Below, in pieces: positions 1-15,385 of a stretch of 64,000 nt of DNA. The stretch lies in the NCBI RefSeq assembly GCF_015832195.1, contig NC_052046.1, positions 36,608,911 through 36,672,910 on the forward strand, in the 5' to 3' direction. The position numbers were made by a program, and so were the translations under genes. The DNA is from Motacilla alba alba (taxonomy: Eukaryota; Chordata; Aves; Passeriformes; Motacillidae). Under the pieces are notes generated by a model. The model was not told where the DNA came from. It worked only from the letters and a program-made list of their open reading frames with translations, and made no database searches. Position 1 is the stretch's first letter. Every line of letters begins with the position of its first letter.

Positions 1-2258
1 CCTCTCTACAGCCAGGCTGAACCTCAGCCTCCAACCAGAAGAGGTGCTCAAGTAACTTGGACATGCCACACATGGACCATGGCCCTCCCAGTGAAGCTGT
101 GGTCATATGCCTGGTGAAGATGCAGGGGAGTGTGTGGATCTTCCTTTCATTTTCATGCTCTGCTGGAAAGGTGAATGCTGCTGCAGCCACTGCTGTCATA
201 CCAAGTCCCTGAACTGCTGCAGGGCAAAGGATATTACAGTGATTAATGGTGCAGGGAGACATAGTTGCTGCTTTTCCTTCCTGTGCCGGACATTTAACTT
301 CCCCACAGTGTGCTGTCATATCCTACAAGATCCTGGAGACAGCCCACCTCTAGAAACCTCCAATGAAAAAAACCAAAACAGTGTTGAGCTGAGAGTGGAA
401 TCTGCATATCTCTATGCATCACATGATTCTCAAAGGTAGTTAATGTTTACCACCTTTCTGGTTAATTAACAGGAACTAAATAATTCTGCTTTATTGCCAT
501 GCAATTTCCTCTCGTGGCAACTTCAGAATGACTTATGAGACATTTCTGAGAAGCATGATACTCATTAACAGCCTTGGAGCACCCCTGGCCTCATGAGAGT
601 TGCTTCTGCATGAGTGCACTACTGCTGCCTGCCACCGGAGACAAATGGACTGGACACCTGTACCTGGGTGCAGGTGCTCTGCTGCAATGACAGACATCAG
701 TTTCTTCCCTGACTACCCCGTGTACAGGGGGATTCCTGGACAGTCTGTATGGGCTGGAGGGCTTCTTCTTGGTCATCAGCTTTCTGATAAACCACTGGTG
801 GCTTTTCCCACCAGTGTTGCAGCACTGCACCAGGCAAGCAACAGTGTATGAGATAGATGAGGCATCCTCTCCTCCAGACAGAGTCCCCCTTGACTATGGT
901 CTGGGGGTAATTCTTGTTTCAATCAGAAGTTTTTTAAAATTTGGAGATTTTCTTCAGATTTTACCCAAATTTGAGGTGCAAACTTGAACCTTGATGTGTT
1001 GCTCAGCAGGACCTGTTGAAGTTGTGTTGCACAATGATGTCTGTGCCAGACAAGCACTTTCAGTCCTATGTTTACTCTTTAGCATCATATTCATGTATAT
1101 TCCTTCTAAAGCAATTACAGCCCTAGCTTTTCTTCCCAGCAGCTACAAAGCACAGAAATGTAGCAACACAAAAACCAATTAAAATGGAGAAGTATGTTGT
1201 TTTTTGTTAAGAACTAAAAGAAGAGTCTGCAAGCGGGAAATAGGGTGTACAATGTAAAGACAAGAAATTAAATTTTGGGTGTATGTGTGTGTGTGGTCCC
1301 AAGTTCAGATTTCAATAGTTGTGATTGAGGCTACAATAACAGTGTCCAGACATAGAGCTCGTCCAGACAGGCCAATTAATGTTTCAGAGTCCTCTGAGCT
1401 CTTAACAAGATTAAGGGCTCGCTTGGCTCATTTCTCCTTTCAGTATTGGAATAAAGGTCCAGATTTTGTCAACAGACTCTTACAGAAAGCATGCTGCCGG
1501 TTCAACAAACTGGTTTATTTTTGGGGGAGGGTTGTAAACAAAAAGAAAATGATCCAGTGAGAGGCACGGACACATTCCCAAGTGCTATTACTTGAAAGCT
1601 TTGCTCCTGATCTGCTGACGATAAAGTCATAGGTATTCGGAAACCAGGTTTCTATAGCCTTGTGCCTCTCTGGGAGCCAGTTTGCACCAAGAGGTTTGGG
1701 ACACTGTTTTTAGGCTGCAATTCAGCAAAGCGCTGAAACTGGTAAGTCACTCCTAACACTTCATTTGGCAGCTGGTAGCCAGGAGGGGGAGAGAACAGAA
1801 AATCAGGCTTTGGCTATTGGGTTTTGGCTTTGGCTATTGGCTTTGGCTATTGGGCCCAGCCTAGGCTTCCTTCTCTTAAGAGCCATGCCCATGGTTGGCT
1901 GGCTGAAGGAAGTCAAAGGAGGTTTGTTAAGGCAGGTGAAATGGAGAGGACAAGACTGTGAGGGCACTCTGGGCTGGGCTGTTACTGACAGCTGTTTTAC
2001 CTGGGAGTTATTTCCAGACTTTGTCTTTGGACCACATCCACCCACTAAATGGCAGTTGAAACCAATCACCTATTGTTTCTTGACTCCAAACTTAGATGGT
2101 CTTTCCAAGAGGACCTCTGTCTTAATTTACATTGGCTGGTCGCTGGCCTTTTGGGTGTTTTTGCTCAGAGCAGAAGGAAAGGTTTCTAAACTGCATGTGC
2201 CTTGCCTTTTTTGTGTGTTTGTAGCTCTTTTATGGCTCACGTTGCTTTTGTTTCCCAT
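1..2258. other. Non-coding, no recognisable gene
   Basis: No splice-flanked coding segment, RNA gene or full repeat was recognised. A frame of 168 codons at 1765-2271 has low-complexity composition, overlaps the small tandem repeat and runs into the LTR, so it is taken as chance. Confidence 0.6.
1808..1853. repeat. Three copies of a 13-mer CTTTGGCTATTGG
   Basis: Exact copies of CTTTGGCTATTGG occur at 1808-1820, 1828-1840 and 1841-1853. The last two are directly adjacent, and the first two are separated by 7 bases of related sequence. It is a short local tandem duplication with no evident function. Confidence 0.9.
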
Positions 2259-3639
<1,381 letters not shown>

Positions 3640-4663
3640 AGCCGATGTCAACTGGCTCCAAGATGGACCTGTCAAGGCCAAGCCCTTCAGTGACATGGCA
3701 ACACCTCTATGATAGCATATTTAAGAAGGAAAAAAAAAGTTATTGCACAGGAATAATTGCAGCCAAAGAAGAGTAGAGTGAGAATATGTAGGAGGAACAA
3801 CCAAGGTGATTGGAGAAGGAGGGGTAGGAGGTGCTCCAGGCACCAGAGCTGAGGTTCCCCTGCAGCCTGTGGTGCAGACCATGGTGAGGCAAGATGTTCT
3901 CCTGCAGACCATGGAGGACTGCTGTGGAGCAGCAACCCACTTGGCAGCCCATGGAGGACCCCATGCTGGAAAAAGGTGGATGCTGAAAATACAACATCCA
4001 CAGGCCCGTGGTGGGAAACCTACTCTGAAGAAAGTTCCCGTCAGGAACCTGCAGACCTGTGAAGGGAGGAGTCAATGCTGGAGCAGGTTTGCTGGCAGGA
4101 CTTGTGACTCCTGAGGGAGGCCACTCATGTGGCCACTGTGTGACAGTGAGGGAGCCACTGATGGAACAGTTCATGAGGAACTGCAGCCCATGGGAAGGTC
4201 TCACACTGGAGGAGCTGATGGAGGACTGTCTCCCATGTGAGGGGTGCCACTGTGCAGCAGAGGAAGGGCTCCTCTCCCTGAGGAGGAAGCAGTGGCAGAA
4301 ACAATATGTGATGAACTGACCATTCCCAGTCTCCCTGCACCAATGTGGGGTAGGAGGTAGAGATTCAGGAATGAAGTTAAGTCTGGGAAGGAGGGAAGGG
4401 TGTGGGCAAGCTGTTTTGAAGATTTTTTTAACTTTTGGTTCTCTTTGATTTTTGTTAGTAGTATATTCAACTAATTTCCCTAAGTCAAATTTGTTTTGTC
4501 CATGGTAGTTATGGGCAGTTATGGTAGTTATGCCCAACTGATGAGTAATCTCTTCCTGTCTTTTTCTAGGCTGATGAAGCTTTCTCCCCTGTTCATTTGA
4601 GATGGGGAGTAATGGAGTGGCTTTGGTGGGCACCTGGTGTCCAGCCAGGGTCAACCTACCACA
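3640..4663 (+). mobile_element. ERVL-type avian LTR (copy B), plus orientation, 5'-truncated
   Basis: This is the same LTR family as copy A but oriented on the plus strand. It starts inside the LTR (AGCCGATGTCAACTGGCTCC), passes an ATATTTAAGAAGG TATA-like stretch near 3717, runs through the repeated CTGCAGCC, CCATGG and GGAGCAG blocks, and ends with a CAACCTACCACA terminus at 4663. The first tens of bases of the LTR are missing. A 304-codon minus-strand frame through it is an accidental frame on repeat sequence. No internal retroviral region or target-site duplication was found. Confidence 0.75.
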
Positions 4664-6002
4664 CTCTCTGAGTGGTATGCCTCTTGGTGCTTACCAGCTC
4701 TCACATGTGGGACTCTGGGAGCTGCTGCCGAAAGTTCCCATGAGACTGGGCTGATACTCCATCCTCCTCGAGGGTCAGTTCTTTGCCCATTGAGAAATGC
4801 AAAGGCATTTGACATATTTCACTGAACTTGAGGGGTTTTTTTGAACAGGCACATATAACTGTACAGCTGTGTGTCTGTGTGTGTGCAGATGTGAATACAG
4901 ACTATAGCAGGTGTAGATTGAATATTGCCATCTCAGTTTTACTGCTATGGTTGCAGTACATCCTGTTGAATAATTTTGTAAGTATTAAATGAGTCAATGA
5001 CTAAGGGATATTAAATCCTTTAGCTGTAGACTGTTCTGAGACTAAGTTTGGGTACAGCCATATTAGGCTTCATCAAGAGTTTAAAAAGAAAAGGAGTCTT
5101 CACTGAACCTTGTAACTCCATGGGAGGGTCTCCCTCTTACTCTTTTGTGTTCCCAGTCTCTGTATAATTAATTCTGAAGCGATTCTGACACAATTTTCCT
5201 TTGTGCTTCATCTAGGTAGTAAGTGCTAGAGTGGACCCTGCCATTGAACTCTGTTGTGTTTTACAAACTTATATTAAACCTGCTTTTGCTGATGGTGATT
5301 TGTTAAATGACCTAAACCATTCACTCATGACAGTATAAACTTTGAGTTTCTAGTTCCCATTTTACTCAAAATGCCCCTGCCCTTTGTCACTATGGCCTGT
5401 CTGTGCTGGCCCCTCAGTACTGAAATAGAAGCAAAAGAGCAATGTTTGAGTTGCATGCAGTTTTCTCCCAAGAGAACCAGGTCCAGGTCTGGAGAAGTTG
5501 AGGCTCCAGTTATTTATTGACACAGATAAGTGGCCACTAAATACAGAGGCCCTGAAAGGTTGCTCTGAAGCATATTTTTGAGAAAACACATTACCTTCCT
5601 GTAGTTCAAGATGCGTTTGCATTTTGTCCTACAGAGTCTGCTTCTCCCCTCTCAGGAGCAGATTTTCTTTTTCCTGATTTCTTCTTCCTCATTTTTTTTC
5701 TTAAGCATTTGTCACAATTAATAGATTTGCTCATGATGAGAAACAGCCACCTCTCCAAATTGTATACCAAGATGGAAATTTGAACAATGATAAGAGGTCA
5801 GGGTTTTGAAATAAGAAATCTAATCCTTCTTTATCTTCCTGGCAGATGGCCAGAAACCCTCTCCTATTTTCAGCAGTAAAACATGATGTTTTGTTTCTCT
5901 ATATTTGATTTGGATTGGCTCATCCCTCTTTATAAGCTGGCATGGATCTGGTAGCTTGAGTAGAACAGGATTATTTCCAGAAACTGAGAATCCTTACCAG
6001 AA

Positions 6003-6060
6003 AACCAAAGGAAAAGGTGTGTTGGTATGTAACCAAAGGAAAAGGTGTATATTTGGTATG
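6003..6060. repeat. Local tandem duplication, 28-bp period
   Basis: AACCAAAGGAAAAGGTGT occurs at 6003-6020 and again at 6031-6048, each followed by a TTGGTATGT-like segment. It is a recent small duplication in non-coding DNA. Confidence 0.88.
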
Positions 6061-9000
6061 TTAATATCACCTGTTTAGTTGCTGTATACTCTGTTAGCAG
6101 TAAACCAAATGGGCAAAGATTGGCAAAAATACTAGAAATATACATTGGAACTCCCTTTCTTATGCATATCTCTACTGGGGAAGATCTCTACTTAGTAAGA
6201 CCTAACCTGATATTACTTCCATCATGGGAAACTGCATTTGATGCCTGGTATATATTTCCAGGAATCCTGAATAAGAGGATATTTTGGGGTGTTTAGTGCT
6301 GGACTAATATTCCAATGTACCTGAAGCTTTGGTTGTGCAAGAATCAAATCCAGGAGCAGTTTGATTAATTTCTCATTTTATAGCAAAACTTAGTTGCTGA
6401 AGTACACACAACAGACTTTAGGAAGTGCCTATCTCTTCCATGCCTTACGTCTCCTTTGTACCCAAGCTGCCAAATATTACATGCAAATATTAGTTTACTT
6501 ACTGGTCTGACCCTTGAAAAGACAGCCTCTTGCAGTCAATGGGACTGCTTTACTTGTATGCTTTGGTGGTGTTTTAAATTCCTGCAGTCTAGGGTGGGGG
6601 TCTTAGTAGTCTGGATTTTTGTGTCTTGGTGCTCAAGATGTAATGTTGACAACAGGTCTTTATAAGTAGAGGTGACTCAGTCTTTGTTTTACAGCCCTTA
6701 ATCAATATCAGACTGACTTCCAAATTAGAAAACATTATGTTGCTCATTCCTTTTGGAGTAGGTAGAATAAATGAACTTGCCACCATGACAAGTAATAAGC
6801 CCAACACTTTTCAGCACTCTGCGGCACAGAAGCTGTGCTGTTTTACCTGAGTACGCTGTGTTCAGTACATAGACTCATGGGCAGAGAAGAGCTTCAGAAT
6901 GTCCTTGAATGTGGATACATTTGGACAGGCTGCTCTTCTCAATTAAATGACAGCATTTACAAACCACAGCACTTACAAACTTACCAACAGTCACTCCTTT
7001 GAAGTGCATTTTCTTGATCCCTTTGAAGCTGAGAGATGAACCTTATTTCATCCCCAGAAGAGATATGATTGCAGCAGTTTATTGCTAAAGCAAGCTACTG
7101 AGGCAGAATCAGGAAGCTTCTTTAGATTTCCACTGTGATTGCTAAAGACAGGATCCTTGCAGGTCTATGGCACTGCCAGTAAGGGTTTTATTTGTGAACA
7201 TCACACCTGAATCCATACAAATGCTTGGCCTGCTTTTGTGTGGGGGAGGGATTACTGGTGAAGAAGAGAAGAAAGCCTGGGAAAGTATCTTGTACCAAAT
7301 CTTCCCAAGCTTTGGGGAACTTTAGAATTTGCTCCTAAATCCAGATGCTGCTTTTCACCCTGCAATTCTGTTTATCTGATCTTGTAGTTCCAGAGATGGC
7401 ATGGCTTGAGCTGAGTGCTCAGGGTTTGGGGTTTGTTTCAGGATCAGAGTAGCTGCTTGTGAGTGGGACCTACAGGGTGCTGAGGGCTGACTTGCACTGG
7501 GAAGGCTTGCTCAGCTGTCACCATGAGCAATAACCCTGGTCGCCTCTGCCAGAATCAAGCACACTACTTCAGCAGGGTCCCCCTGCTGCTGGGATTAGCA
7601 TTGCAGCACAGTGTTGCTCCCTCCACCTGATCTAAACTTTTGTGAGTTGTTTACTGTGCATTAGCAGGCCTCTGCCTGATTCTGAGGCAGCACCAGGACA
7701 CGGTGCAGCACAGCACCCTAGCATCACAAGGTGCTCCCAGGGGTATGGGTTGTCCCATCAGTGCCCTCTACTTCCTGCAAGGTGAGCAGGCCCCAAACCT
7801 CCCTTAGATATGGAGATGCTTGAAGGGCAGCCTTCTTCTTCATGGGGATGTAGCACAACACAGCAATATTCAGGGACAGAGAGACAAGGATGAAGCAGTT
7901 TTGTCTGTTTCCTCTGTACAGCCAGTTTTAGGTAAGGTCACCTCTCTGGCATGCCATAGCACTGTATTTCCTGAGTTGTCTCTCCTAAAAAGAGCCAGAG
8001 GTTATTTTTTGAAAATGTGCATCATTCCTCTTCCCCAAATTTTTGAACCCTATTCACATCCTTTGAACCTTTGGCATGAGGAAAATTTGCAGCCAAAGCA
8101 CCCAGAAGGACTTGGTTCATATGAGATATTTCTACTCTAGGCATTGTTCTAGTCACTGCTGAAAGCCCATCATTGTGCTTTGAAGCAGGGCAGGAAAAAT
8201 ATCCATTAGTGACATTCTCGTCTAACTGATGGTTGTTTTACTATTTTGTAGCATTAGTTGTCTTTATTATAGGTGGTTATTAAGTCCCAAGAGCTGGGAT
8301 TCTGCTTCACTTTCATTGTAAACAGCAAGAGCAGTGTCTGGCTAATGCCCTGAGAATGAGGGGTCAAGGGTCTCTGCTCTCTCAGAGCCCAAGGAGGTGC
8401 TCTGCTGGGTGCCTCCCCACTCCAGTTTAGATGCCTGATCCTAAGGCACAAGCCAGCACGTCATTCTGACCCAGAAACCTTCTTGTTCACTGGGTAATGA
8501 GCACTCCCTGTGGAACAAAAAAGGATGCTAAAAGCCAGTGTAGCTTTTCAGCTAAAAATGGCTGTCAAATTCACACTAGATGAACAAAAGAGTAGTCTGG
8601 GACAAAGTGAATAGAACATAGTTAGCGACACAGACATCCTCCCTCATCCCTCTCCCTTTCTATACTCGAATACACAAATCCACAAACCCTGCCAGTGCAG
8701 ATGCAGTTGCCACAGGCAATGCTTTGCTAATGACTGCTGTTGAGGTGACAGTATCACCCATGAACCTTTGAGGGGCAAAGGAGCCTCTTGGGCACTGGCT
8801 GAGGGCATGCAGGATGGCTCCCCAGCCCCTACATGCTCTCCACTCCACTTACCCAAGAGCTTTGCTAGCCTATACCTTGGCTCTTAAGGAACTTGTTGTA
8901 TTTATAGGCTGAGTTTGCTCATCCAAGAAGTAGCAGATTCCTAGGGCAATGCCTCAGATCTGAAAAAGGTGCCCTGGTAGAAAATCTTTTCTGCTATCTG

Positions 9001-11199
9001 GACTTTGCGAAATCTGAGGCATCTGGCTTTGTTCATACACCATTTTTATACTAGCTCAGCTTTATTCTCAGTGCTGTGGCACTCCTCCTTTGTCAACGAG
9101 TGAAATCAGAAGGAGAGCTTGTGTAAATCCACAGAAATAGAGCGCAGGACACACCCATCCACTAGGCAGTCTGTGTATTCCTGAGAGCTTTCTTGAATCT
9201 GGCAATCTGCAAACTACTGAGTATTTTCCATGTAAGTCATTCATATCAGCAGAGCTAAGAGATAGTCAAAGGATGTGATTTTATCAGATGACTCAGAAGT
9301 GGGAGCGTTTATTCCTCTCAAGCACATTTACATCATCCTGACTCAGCAAAACAGGTCCAGTTCAACATTTTTTTTCTTATTTAATGAACTTCCTAGGGAT
9401 GTTTTCTTTAATGTGGACTGCATTCTGCACATCCTGATGGTCATGCTCAGGAAAGCTCCTGCTGCAGGCAAGGCACTTTGTCTGGGTGTTGATATAAAAA
9501 AGAGTCCCAGTTTGACAACAAGACCTGGCACAGAGTTTTTGTGGAGCATGGAGCCTCGTTGGCTCAGCAGCACATTCCCTGTGCATAGGTGTACCTCCAC
9601 ACGTGTCTGTCTGCACACATGGGTTTTCCAGTGCGTGGTGGTGTGTGCCACAAATACCACTGTACCAGCACTGTAGTGAAACCCCAGAGTCAGGACATTG
9701 GACAGAACAAGGTTTTTGTCAGTGATCACAGCTGGCTTTCATTTATCAGCTGAAAGAATTTCTAATCTGCAGTGAAACATTTATTTTTCCTTTACTTTAA
9801 AAACTCCTTGATAATACTTTGTTCATTATTTGCTTCTTCCCTTGTTAGGTCAATAATAAATTATTCAGATGCTTTTTACATTGTGCTCCACCTGACATGG
9901 AAGTCATCATAATGAACCAAAATGTGATGAGTTACCAAAGAATTCTGCATCAACCACAGGAAAGCACAGACCTGAAGGGAAGTAAGGTTGATCTTCTTCC
10001 CCTTAGTCTCATTTTCGTTGCTTTAACAACACTGAAATCTTTTGTGACTGACAGTCTGAGAGGTCATCTCAGGTATTAAAGAAGCCCTTTTCTGAGGGCT
10101 TTAGGGTAAAGTGTTTGTAGTGCTGACACACATGTCCACCAGGGCATCCTTCAGTCACTCTGATTCTGGGGACAGGTTTCAGTCTAGGGGGCAGCCTGCT
10201 CCATCTGCTGGGAGCTGGCTGCAGCTGGGGTTTGGGGTTGGCAGACAAAAACTCTGGGTCTTTTGGATGGACATTTTTCTCCAGAGTCCATGGAACCATG
10301 AGGAGGACATCCTCACACAGCCTCTGGGGTTTTTGTACCAGTCTTTCTGGATCATGTGTTTTCATTTGCACCACAGTGAGAGGTACTCCAAATAAACCCT
10401 ACCAGGTTCTTTGCATAACCCCCAACAGGCCTGGGACATGGGGCTATGATGTCTCCAGGTCTTCCTGCCAAGTTTCAGGCTTAGGAGAACTGGAGCTCCT
10501 CAGCTGAGGCTCTGTCACCTCCTCATCTGATCATGCCTACGCGAGTGTGTGTGTGCATATACATTTGTATGTGTGGGTGCATATGTGTAATCAACTTTAC
10601 ATGAGGGGAAATGTAAAACTAAGCACGGTGCTGGCTGGAGAGAGGCCATAAAAGGGCTTATTGGGCTTATCTCCTCTAGCCCTGCATCAGAGCAAGGTGG
10701 CTTCTCACCTGGAAATCCAATTTGATTGTGAAACAGAAGGAAAATAGCATTCACAAACTGAACCTAGTACAAGTCAAACGGAAAGCTGGTTTCATTAGCA
10801 ACCAGTGTAGAGCTCAAGTTAGGCAGGCTTACTCTTTGATTGTGTGATCATAATCTCTGGCAAGCAGAATGTAACAATGAGAAAGGCTCCTTAAATGCAG
10901 AATCACATGGTGTGAGTGGAAAAGAGCTCAAGGATAGAAAATTGCCAACTCTGACTTCAGAAGACGGAGGTTATCAGTTAATATTTTTGGTTTTACTTAG
11001 GTCTTTGATGTGTTCTTCAGCAGGAAACAGGTATTTTCATGCTGTCATGCACTAAGAGTATTAAATAGGAATACTGAATGCAAGCAGGGAACAGGCATAT
11101 TATTTTTACTAGAAAACTGTGTAGCTTCTTCAACCCTGGAGTTCTGAAAAACAGGGAGGTTGCAAAGGGAGTCTGCAGCAATCCTTTATCTGAGACAGG

Positions 11200-11315
11200 A
11201 ACATAGAAAGGGCCATGCTGAGCCAGACCAGAGGTCCAGCTATCTCAGGGTCTTAATGATGCCAGTGGTGCCCAAGGGTGGTTGCAGACAGGGCACATGC
11301 AGTGATGCCTCAGCA
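11200..11315 (+). repeat. Probable old sauropsid interspersed repeat
   Basis: The stretch GAACATAGAAAGGGCCATGC, then GAGCCAGACCAGAGGTCCAGCT and a later CCAGTGGTGCCCAAGGG, resembles a dispersed reptile/bird repeat with the theme AACATAAGAA, GGCCA, GGTCAGACCA, GGTCCA. I recall the pattern but cannot name the family with certainty. Confidence 0.45.
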
Positions 11316-14160
11316 GGTCAGAGAAGGACTGCGCTTGTGCTGAAGCAGGAGTAGGGGGCAGGTGGACCTTTGCAATTTCATGTATTTCTGTGGGTTTCTG
11401 TAGAACCTTAGGGCCTCTGTTGCAATGAAGAGGCAGTTGTGGAAATGATTTTTTCATTACTTGCTGGCTTAGCCATTGATGCTTCAGCTATCACCCAGGA
11501 AAAGGCTGGATTCCTGGTACTGCCTAGCCAGCTGCAGTGTGGATCACACCCAGGGACCTCTCCCTGCCACTGAGGTGCAGAGGCAGATGAAAAATCAGAC
11601 TAAGTTAAGTCCTCCAAGTGCAGCATGAGATGAGTTTGCTGCAGCAGTCATGTAACTGTCCAGCTTTCCCCTCACCACACAGTTGCAGCACCAAAGGTTT
11701 TAAGTGAAAGCTAATTTATAACTCCAAGCCCTCATAATCCAGCAGATGTGGGTCTGCCTAGGTCTGCAGGAGGAAATCCTGCTATTGACCACCCAGCTGA
11801 AATTCACTCTGGAGATCTGAAAACCCTATAGCAGAGAGGTAAAAAACATAACAAACAAAACCCCCCAGGAAAACAAGAGAAATTAACAACAACAGAGAAG
11901 GGATTCGTCTGACTGATGGAGAAGCTGAGCCCCTCTGACTTTGGTTGCAAAAGTGAAGGCCTTAATCCTTGTGCCGCTGGAGTTGGCTGCATACCACTCT
12001 CCTCCCGTTGGTTCTGCCACTGCCTGGGTTGGGGCAAAATAAGTCAACCCAAAGGTTCAGCTCAGGCCATAGCTTCTTTTTAGGAAAGAAATAGCTGCCC
12101 TGCCATGTGGAGAGGAGTTCTGTCTCCTGTAGGAGCTTTTGTGCAAGAGGTTTTGATGGGTGAGTACCCCCTCACTTGGAAGTGGCATCTCAGCAGCTGA
12201 TGACACCTGAGGTCAACTTCTTTCTCATTTTTTAAGCTATGCTTAACATTTTTGCACCTGCCAAATTGGCAGATGATGCCAATAAAGGACAATTCTTTTT
12301 GTTGCTTTCAGGCCAGATGCTGAGTCTTAATGGCCTTATGCATCAAGGAAGGAGAACAATGCCAGGACTGGTCCTTGCAGATGATCCCATCTGCTTGTGT
12401 CAGTGGAGCAGTGGTCCGCCAGGGATGAGTACTGGGGTGGTGCTGGAGTTTCCTGTAGTGCTGGGCCTGTTGGTGGAGTCCAACTGGAGGTACCTTTGCT
12501 TTTGGTAGAAATTAAATATCCTTTGTGACATTTTATGTTTAAGTGGGCAGGGCTAGCCCTCTTGAATGAGAAGGAGAGGTGCGGGTGCCATCCGTGATGA
12601 AAACTGGCAATCAAAAAAACCTTTTTCATGATAGAGCCACAAAACCTGGGCAGTGTACAAAACTGGACATTGGGTAAACAAGGCATGCAACTGAAAGAAT
12701 AGGTGAAACTCACTGTTTGGGATGCTTTTCATTATCATTCCCTTTTACTCAGTAGGAACTCCCCAAGTTAAAGTCAAGGTGCGAACATTTCTCATCTCCC
12801 TTCTGTGATCCATATTCACCTGTATTTGTATTATTTGTATTATTTTTGTCACCAAAAAAAAAATTAAGGAAGGCAAATCCCTTCCACTTCTCTTTTACAA
12901 GCCCCACTTCATGCTAATGGTGTAAGAGATGGTTGCCATCACCCATGGTTACACCATCCCAATGTTTTCATGTAGTTATCTGAATATGTCTGCCCAATGT
13001 AGCAACAGGTCTTTATCCTTCAATGACAAATTCCTTGTAAACGTTCTTATCCTACTTGTACAGTTGTGAGGTAACAAAACAGTGTCTTGAATAAGTAAAA
13101 CAAAGAGAATCTCTGGGAATTGGTATTATTTTACAGCTGATAGGGTTTTGGACATGTGTTTCTGCTGTGCATGCTTCTAAGCAAACCATTTTTCTGGAGG
13201 AGTTGTTTACAGAATTTTAAGTCCTAGGGAGAACTTTTCAGGAAAATGGTGAGCTGAGACCACATCCACCTGCAGTGTGTAGGTGAAATCCTTGGGTTAA
13301 ATCCTTGTTGCTGGAGTTAAACAACACTGTGTAGTTGATCTGGATGGTAGGGATTGCTGGCTGGCATCTCAGAAGAATGTGGGGTGCACCCTGAAGGGGG
13401 CATTGGAAGAGAGTCCTGCTTTCCCAGAAGCCACTCACTACTTCAACAGGAGGCAAGTGGCTGGACAGCCTGGAGACAACGCTCTGAATGTTTTAAAAGA
13501 AGCAAAGCTGCTGCTTTCTCAGGTGGATGGTCTTGATTGTGCAGCATCTCTCCAAATGCAGGGAGTGTTTTTAGGTGGACTTCAGCAGTGCCCAAGGGTC
13601 ACAATCAGCCCAAACATCTGGCTTAAAGTGGAGCTCCAGACAGTGCAGGATGTGAATTTACCTTGTGTTTTAAAACCACTTCCTTTGAAAGATGAGTGGC
13701 TCAAACAAATGCAGTTTCATTGGATAAAGACTTAGTAAATGAGACACAGAGTTAATTTTTTTAATGTATCACCTCCACTGCTTTGTTACTAACAGCAGCT
13801 CCAGAAGACCAGTTAACAGCTTCAGGAGGAGTTTTTCCTGAAAAAACTACAAAACATGGGGCTATTTTAAAGCCCAAGGCTTTTCTGTTGCTTTAACATA
13901 TAACTCCTTTTTCAAAGAAGTACTGACAAACTTCAAAAATGTGACAAAGTGCACCAAAGCCCCTTGAAATATGCAGTGCCAGGCTCACCAAGATGACTCC
14001 CAGCCCTCACCTGCAGACTGAACTTTGAGGATGGACCTTGCTGCCTGTGGTGGTGGGGAGGCTGGGGGAAAAGCATCCTCTGAAGGGCTTTTGCATGATG
14101 GGCATTTATGGTCCCACAACCTTTCCGTGCTAGTTCTGCTCTTTGTTAGGAAAGTAAAAA

Positions 14161-14613
14161 AAGCTTCCCACAGGGTCACAGCCTCCTTTTGGCAACAATC
14201 TGCTCTGGCATAGAGTCCTCCACAGGCTGCAGGTGGGTATGTGCTCCACTGTGGACCTCCATGGGCTGCTGGGAGCATCTTGCCTCACCATAGTCTTCAC
14301 CATGGGCTGCAGGGGGAATCTCTAGTTTCTGGAGCATCTCATTCCTCTTCTTCTACACTGACTTTGGTGTCTGCAGAACTACCCTCCTCATATATTCTCA
14401 CTCCTCTCTTCAGCTGCTGTTGTGCAGCAGTTTATCCCCTTTCTACAATTTGTTATCCCAGAGGCACTACCACCTTGCTAATGGACTTGGGCTTGGCCTG
14501 TGGCAGCTCTGTCTTGGAACTGGCTGGCATTGGCTCCATCAGACAAAGGGGAAACTTCTGGCTCACAGAAGTCACACCTTGCTACCAAAGTCTTGCCATG
14601 CAAACTCAATACA
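14161..14613 (-). mobile_element. ERVL-type avian LTR (copy C), truncated
   Basis: This is a third copy of the same LTR family. On the minus strand it starts with the typical TGTATTGAGTTTGCATGGCA at 14613. It then runs through the Gln/Leu-rich-looking repeated blocks and stops near the GGTCACAGCC block around 14161, so roughly the 3' half of the LTR is absent. The adjoining sequence below 14160 does not look like LTR. No target-site duplication is visible, as expected for a truncated copy. Confidence 0.72.
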
Positions 14614-15350
14614 ATTGGTCAGAAGAGAGAGGGGCATATGAACTTTTCTGTCCACTGGCTAAGGAGATGTCTGCTGAATGTGATGGTGGTGATGACCCGC
14701 CAAAAAAAAGTGTCCATCCCACTTGAGTGCTTTGGTGGTATGATGCAGTTGAAGCGCTTCTGCCTGTTGGCAAATCCCAAAGCTATCCATTGAGTCTGGC
14801 ATTCACATCATGACCTGCTCCATTAAATGCACATTGCACACAGTGTCTTCCCTGCCAGAAGTACAGCAGTGTGGTGGTTATGCTCTTGCCCTGATTGTGT
14901 TGCCAGCTTTATGAGCACCAGTGCAGGAAGGCTAATGCATGAAGTTCATGCTTGCCGCTTGTCTGAAGGAAAATGTACCACCATGGCATTCATGCATTGA
15001 GTGAGCAATGTTAGTTAACACTTCTTCCCAAACACATCTTTTTGGTAAAGACCAAAATTTGTGTTTCACAGCACCCTGTCCTTGCTGTATTGCCAGTGTA
15101 AGACATAAGGTCCGACACGCTCATTCTCATAAGCAAAGCCACAGAGCTGAACTTCCTGCAAAGTTACCTTGTTTGCAGTGGGCTGTTGGAATTAAGCAGG
15201 AGCCATCCAGATGAATGGAAATGGGGAGGTAGTGACAGCTGAAACATATCTGGCATTTACAATCTGCACCTTCATGCTAGCAGAGTTTGCAAGTTCAGAG
15301 AAGATGTTCAGATGGGTAGCACTTCTCCTTTGAGGCTGTTCTGTTGGGGA

Positions 15351-15385
15351 CCTCAGGTAGATCCAAATGCCTCAGGTAGATCCAA
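15351..15385. repeat. Local tandem duplication, 19-bp period
   Basis: CCTCAGGTAGATCCAA occurs at 15351-15366 and 15370-15385. It is a small replication-slippage type repeat. Confidence 0.88.

Larger units (their letters stand above)
4664..14160. other. Intergenic DNA downstream of SVEP1
   Basis: About 9.5 kb lies between ERVL LTR copies B and C. Apart from the small repeats and the old interspersed repeat near 11.2 kb I see only short chance frames, mono- and dinucleotide stretches (GT-rich at about 4869-4888 and 10540-10590) and no CpG island. Confidence 0.6.

Noticed and set aside
3740..4654. 304-codon open frame, minus strand
   Set aside because: It lies on ERVL LTR copy B, antisense to it, and its translation reflects the repeated LTR blocks rather than a protein family.
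14241..14726. 161-codon frame, plus strand
   Set aside because: It is mostly antisense sequence of the truncated ERVL LTR copy C.
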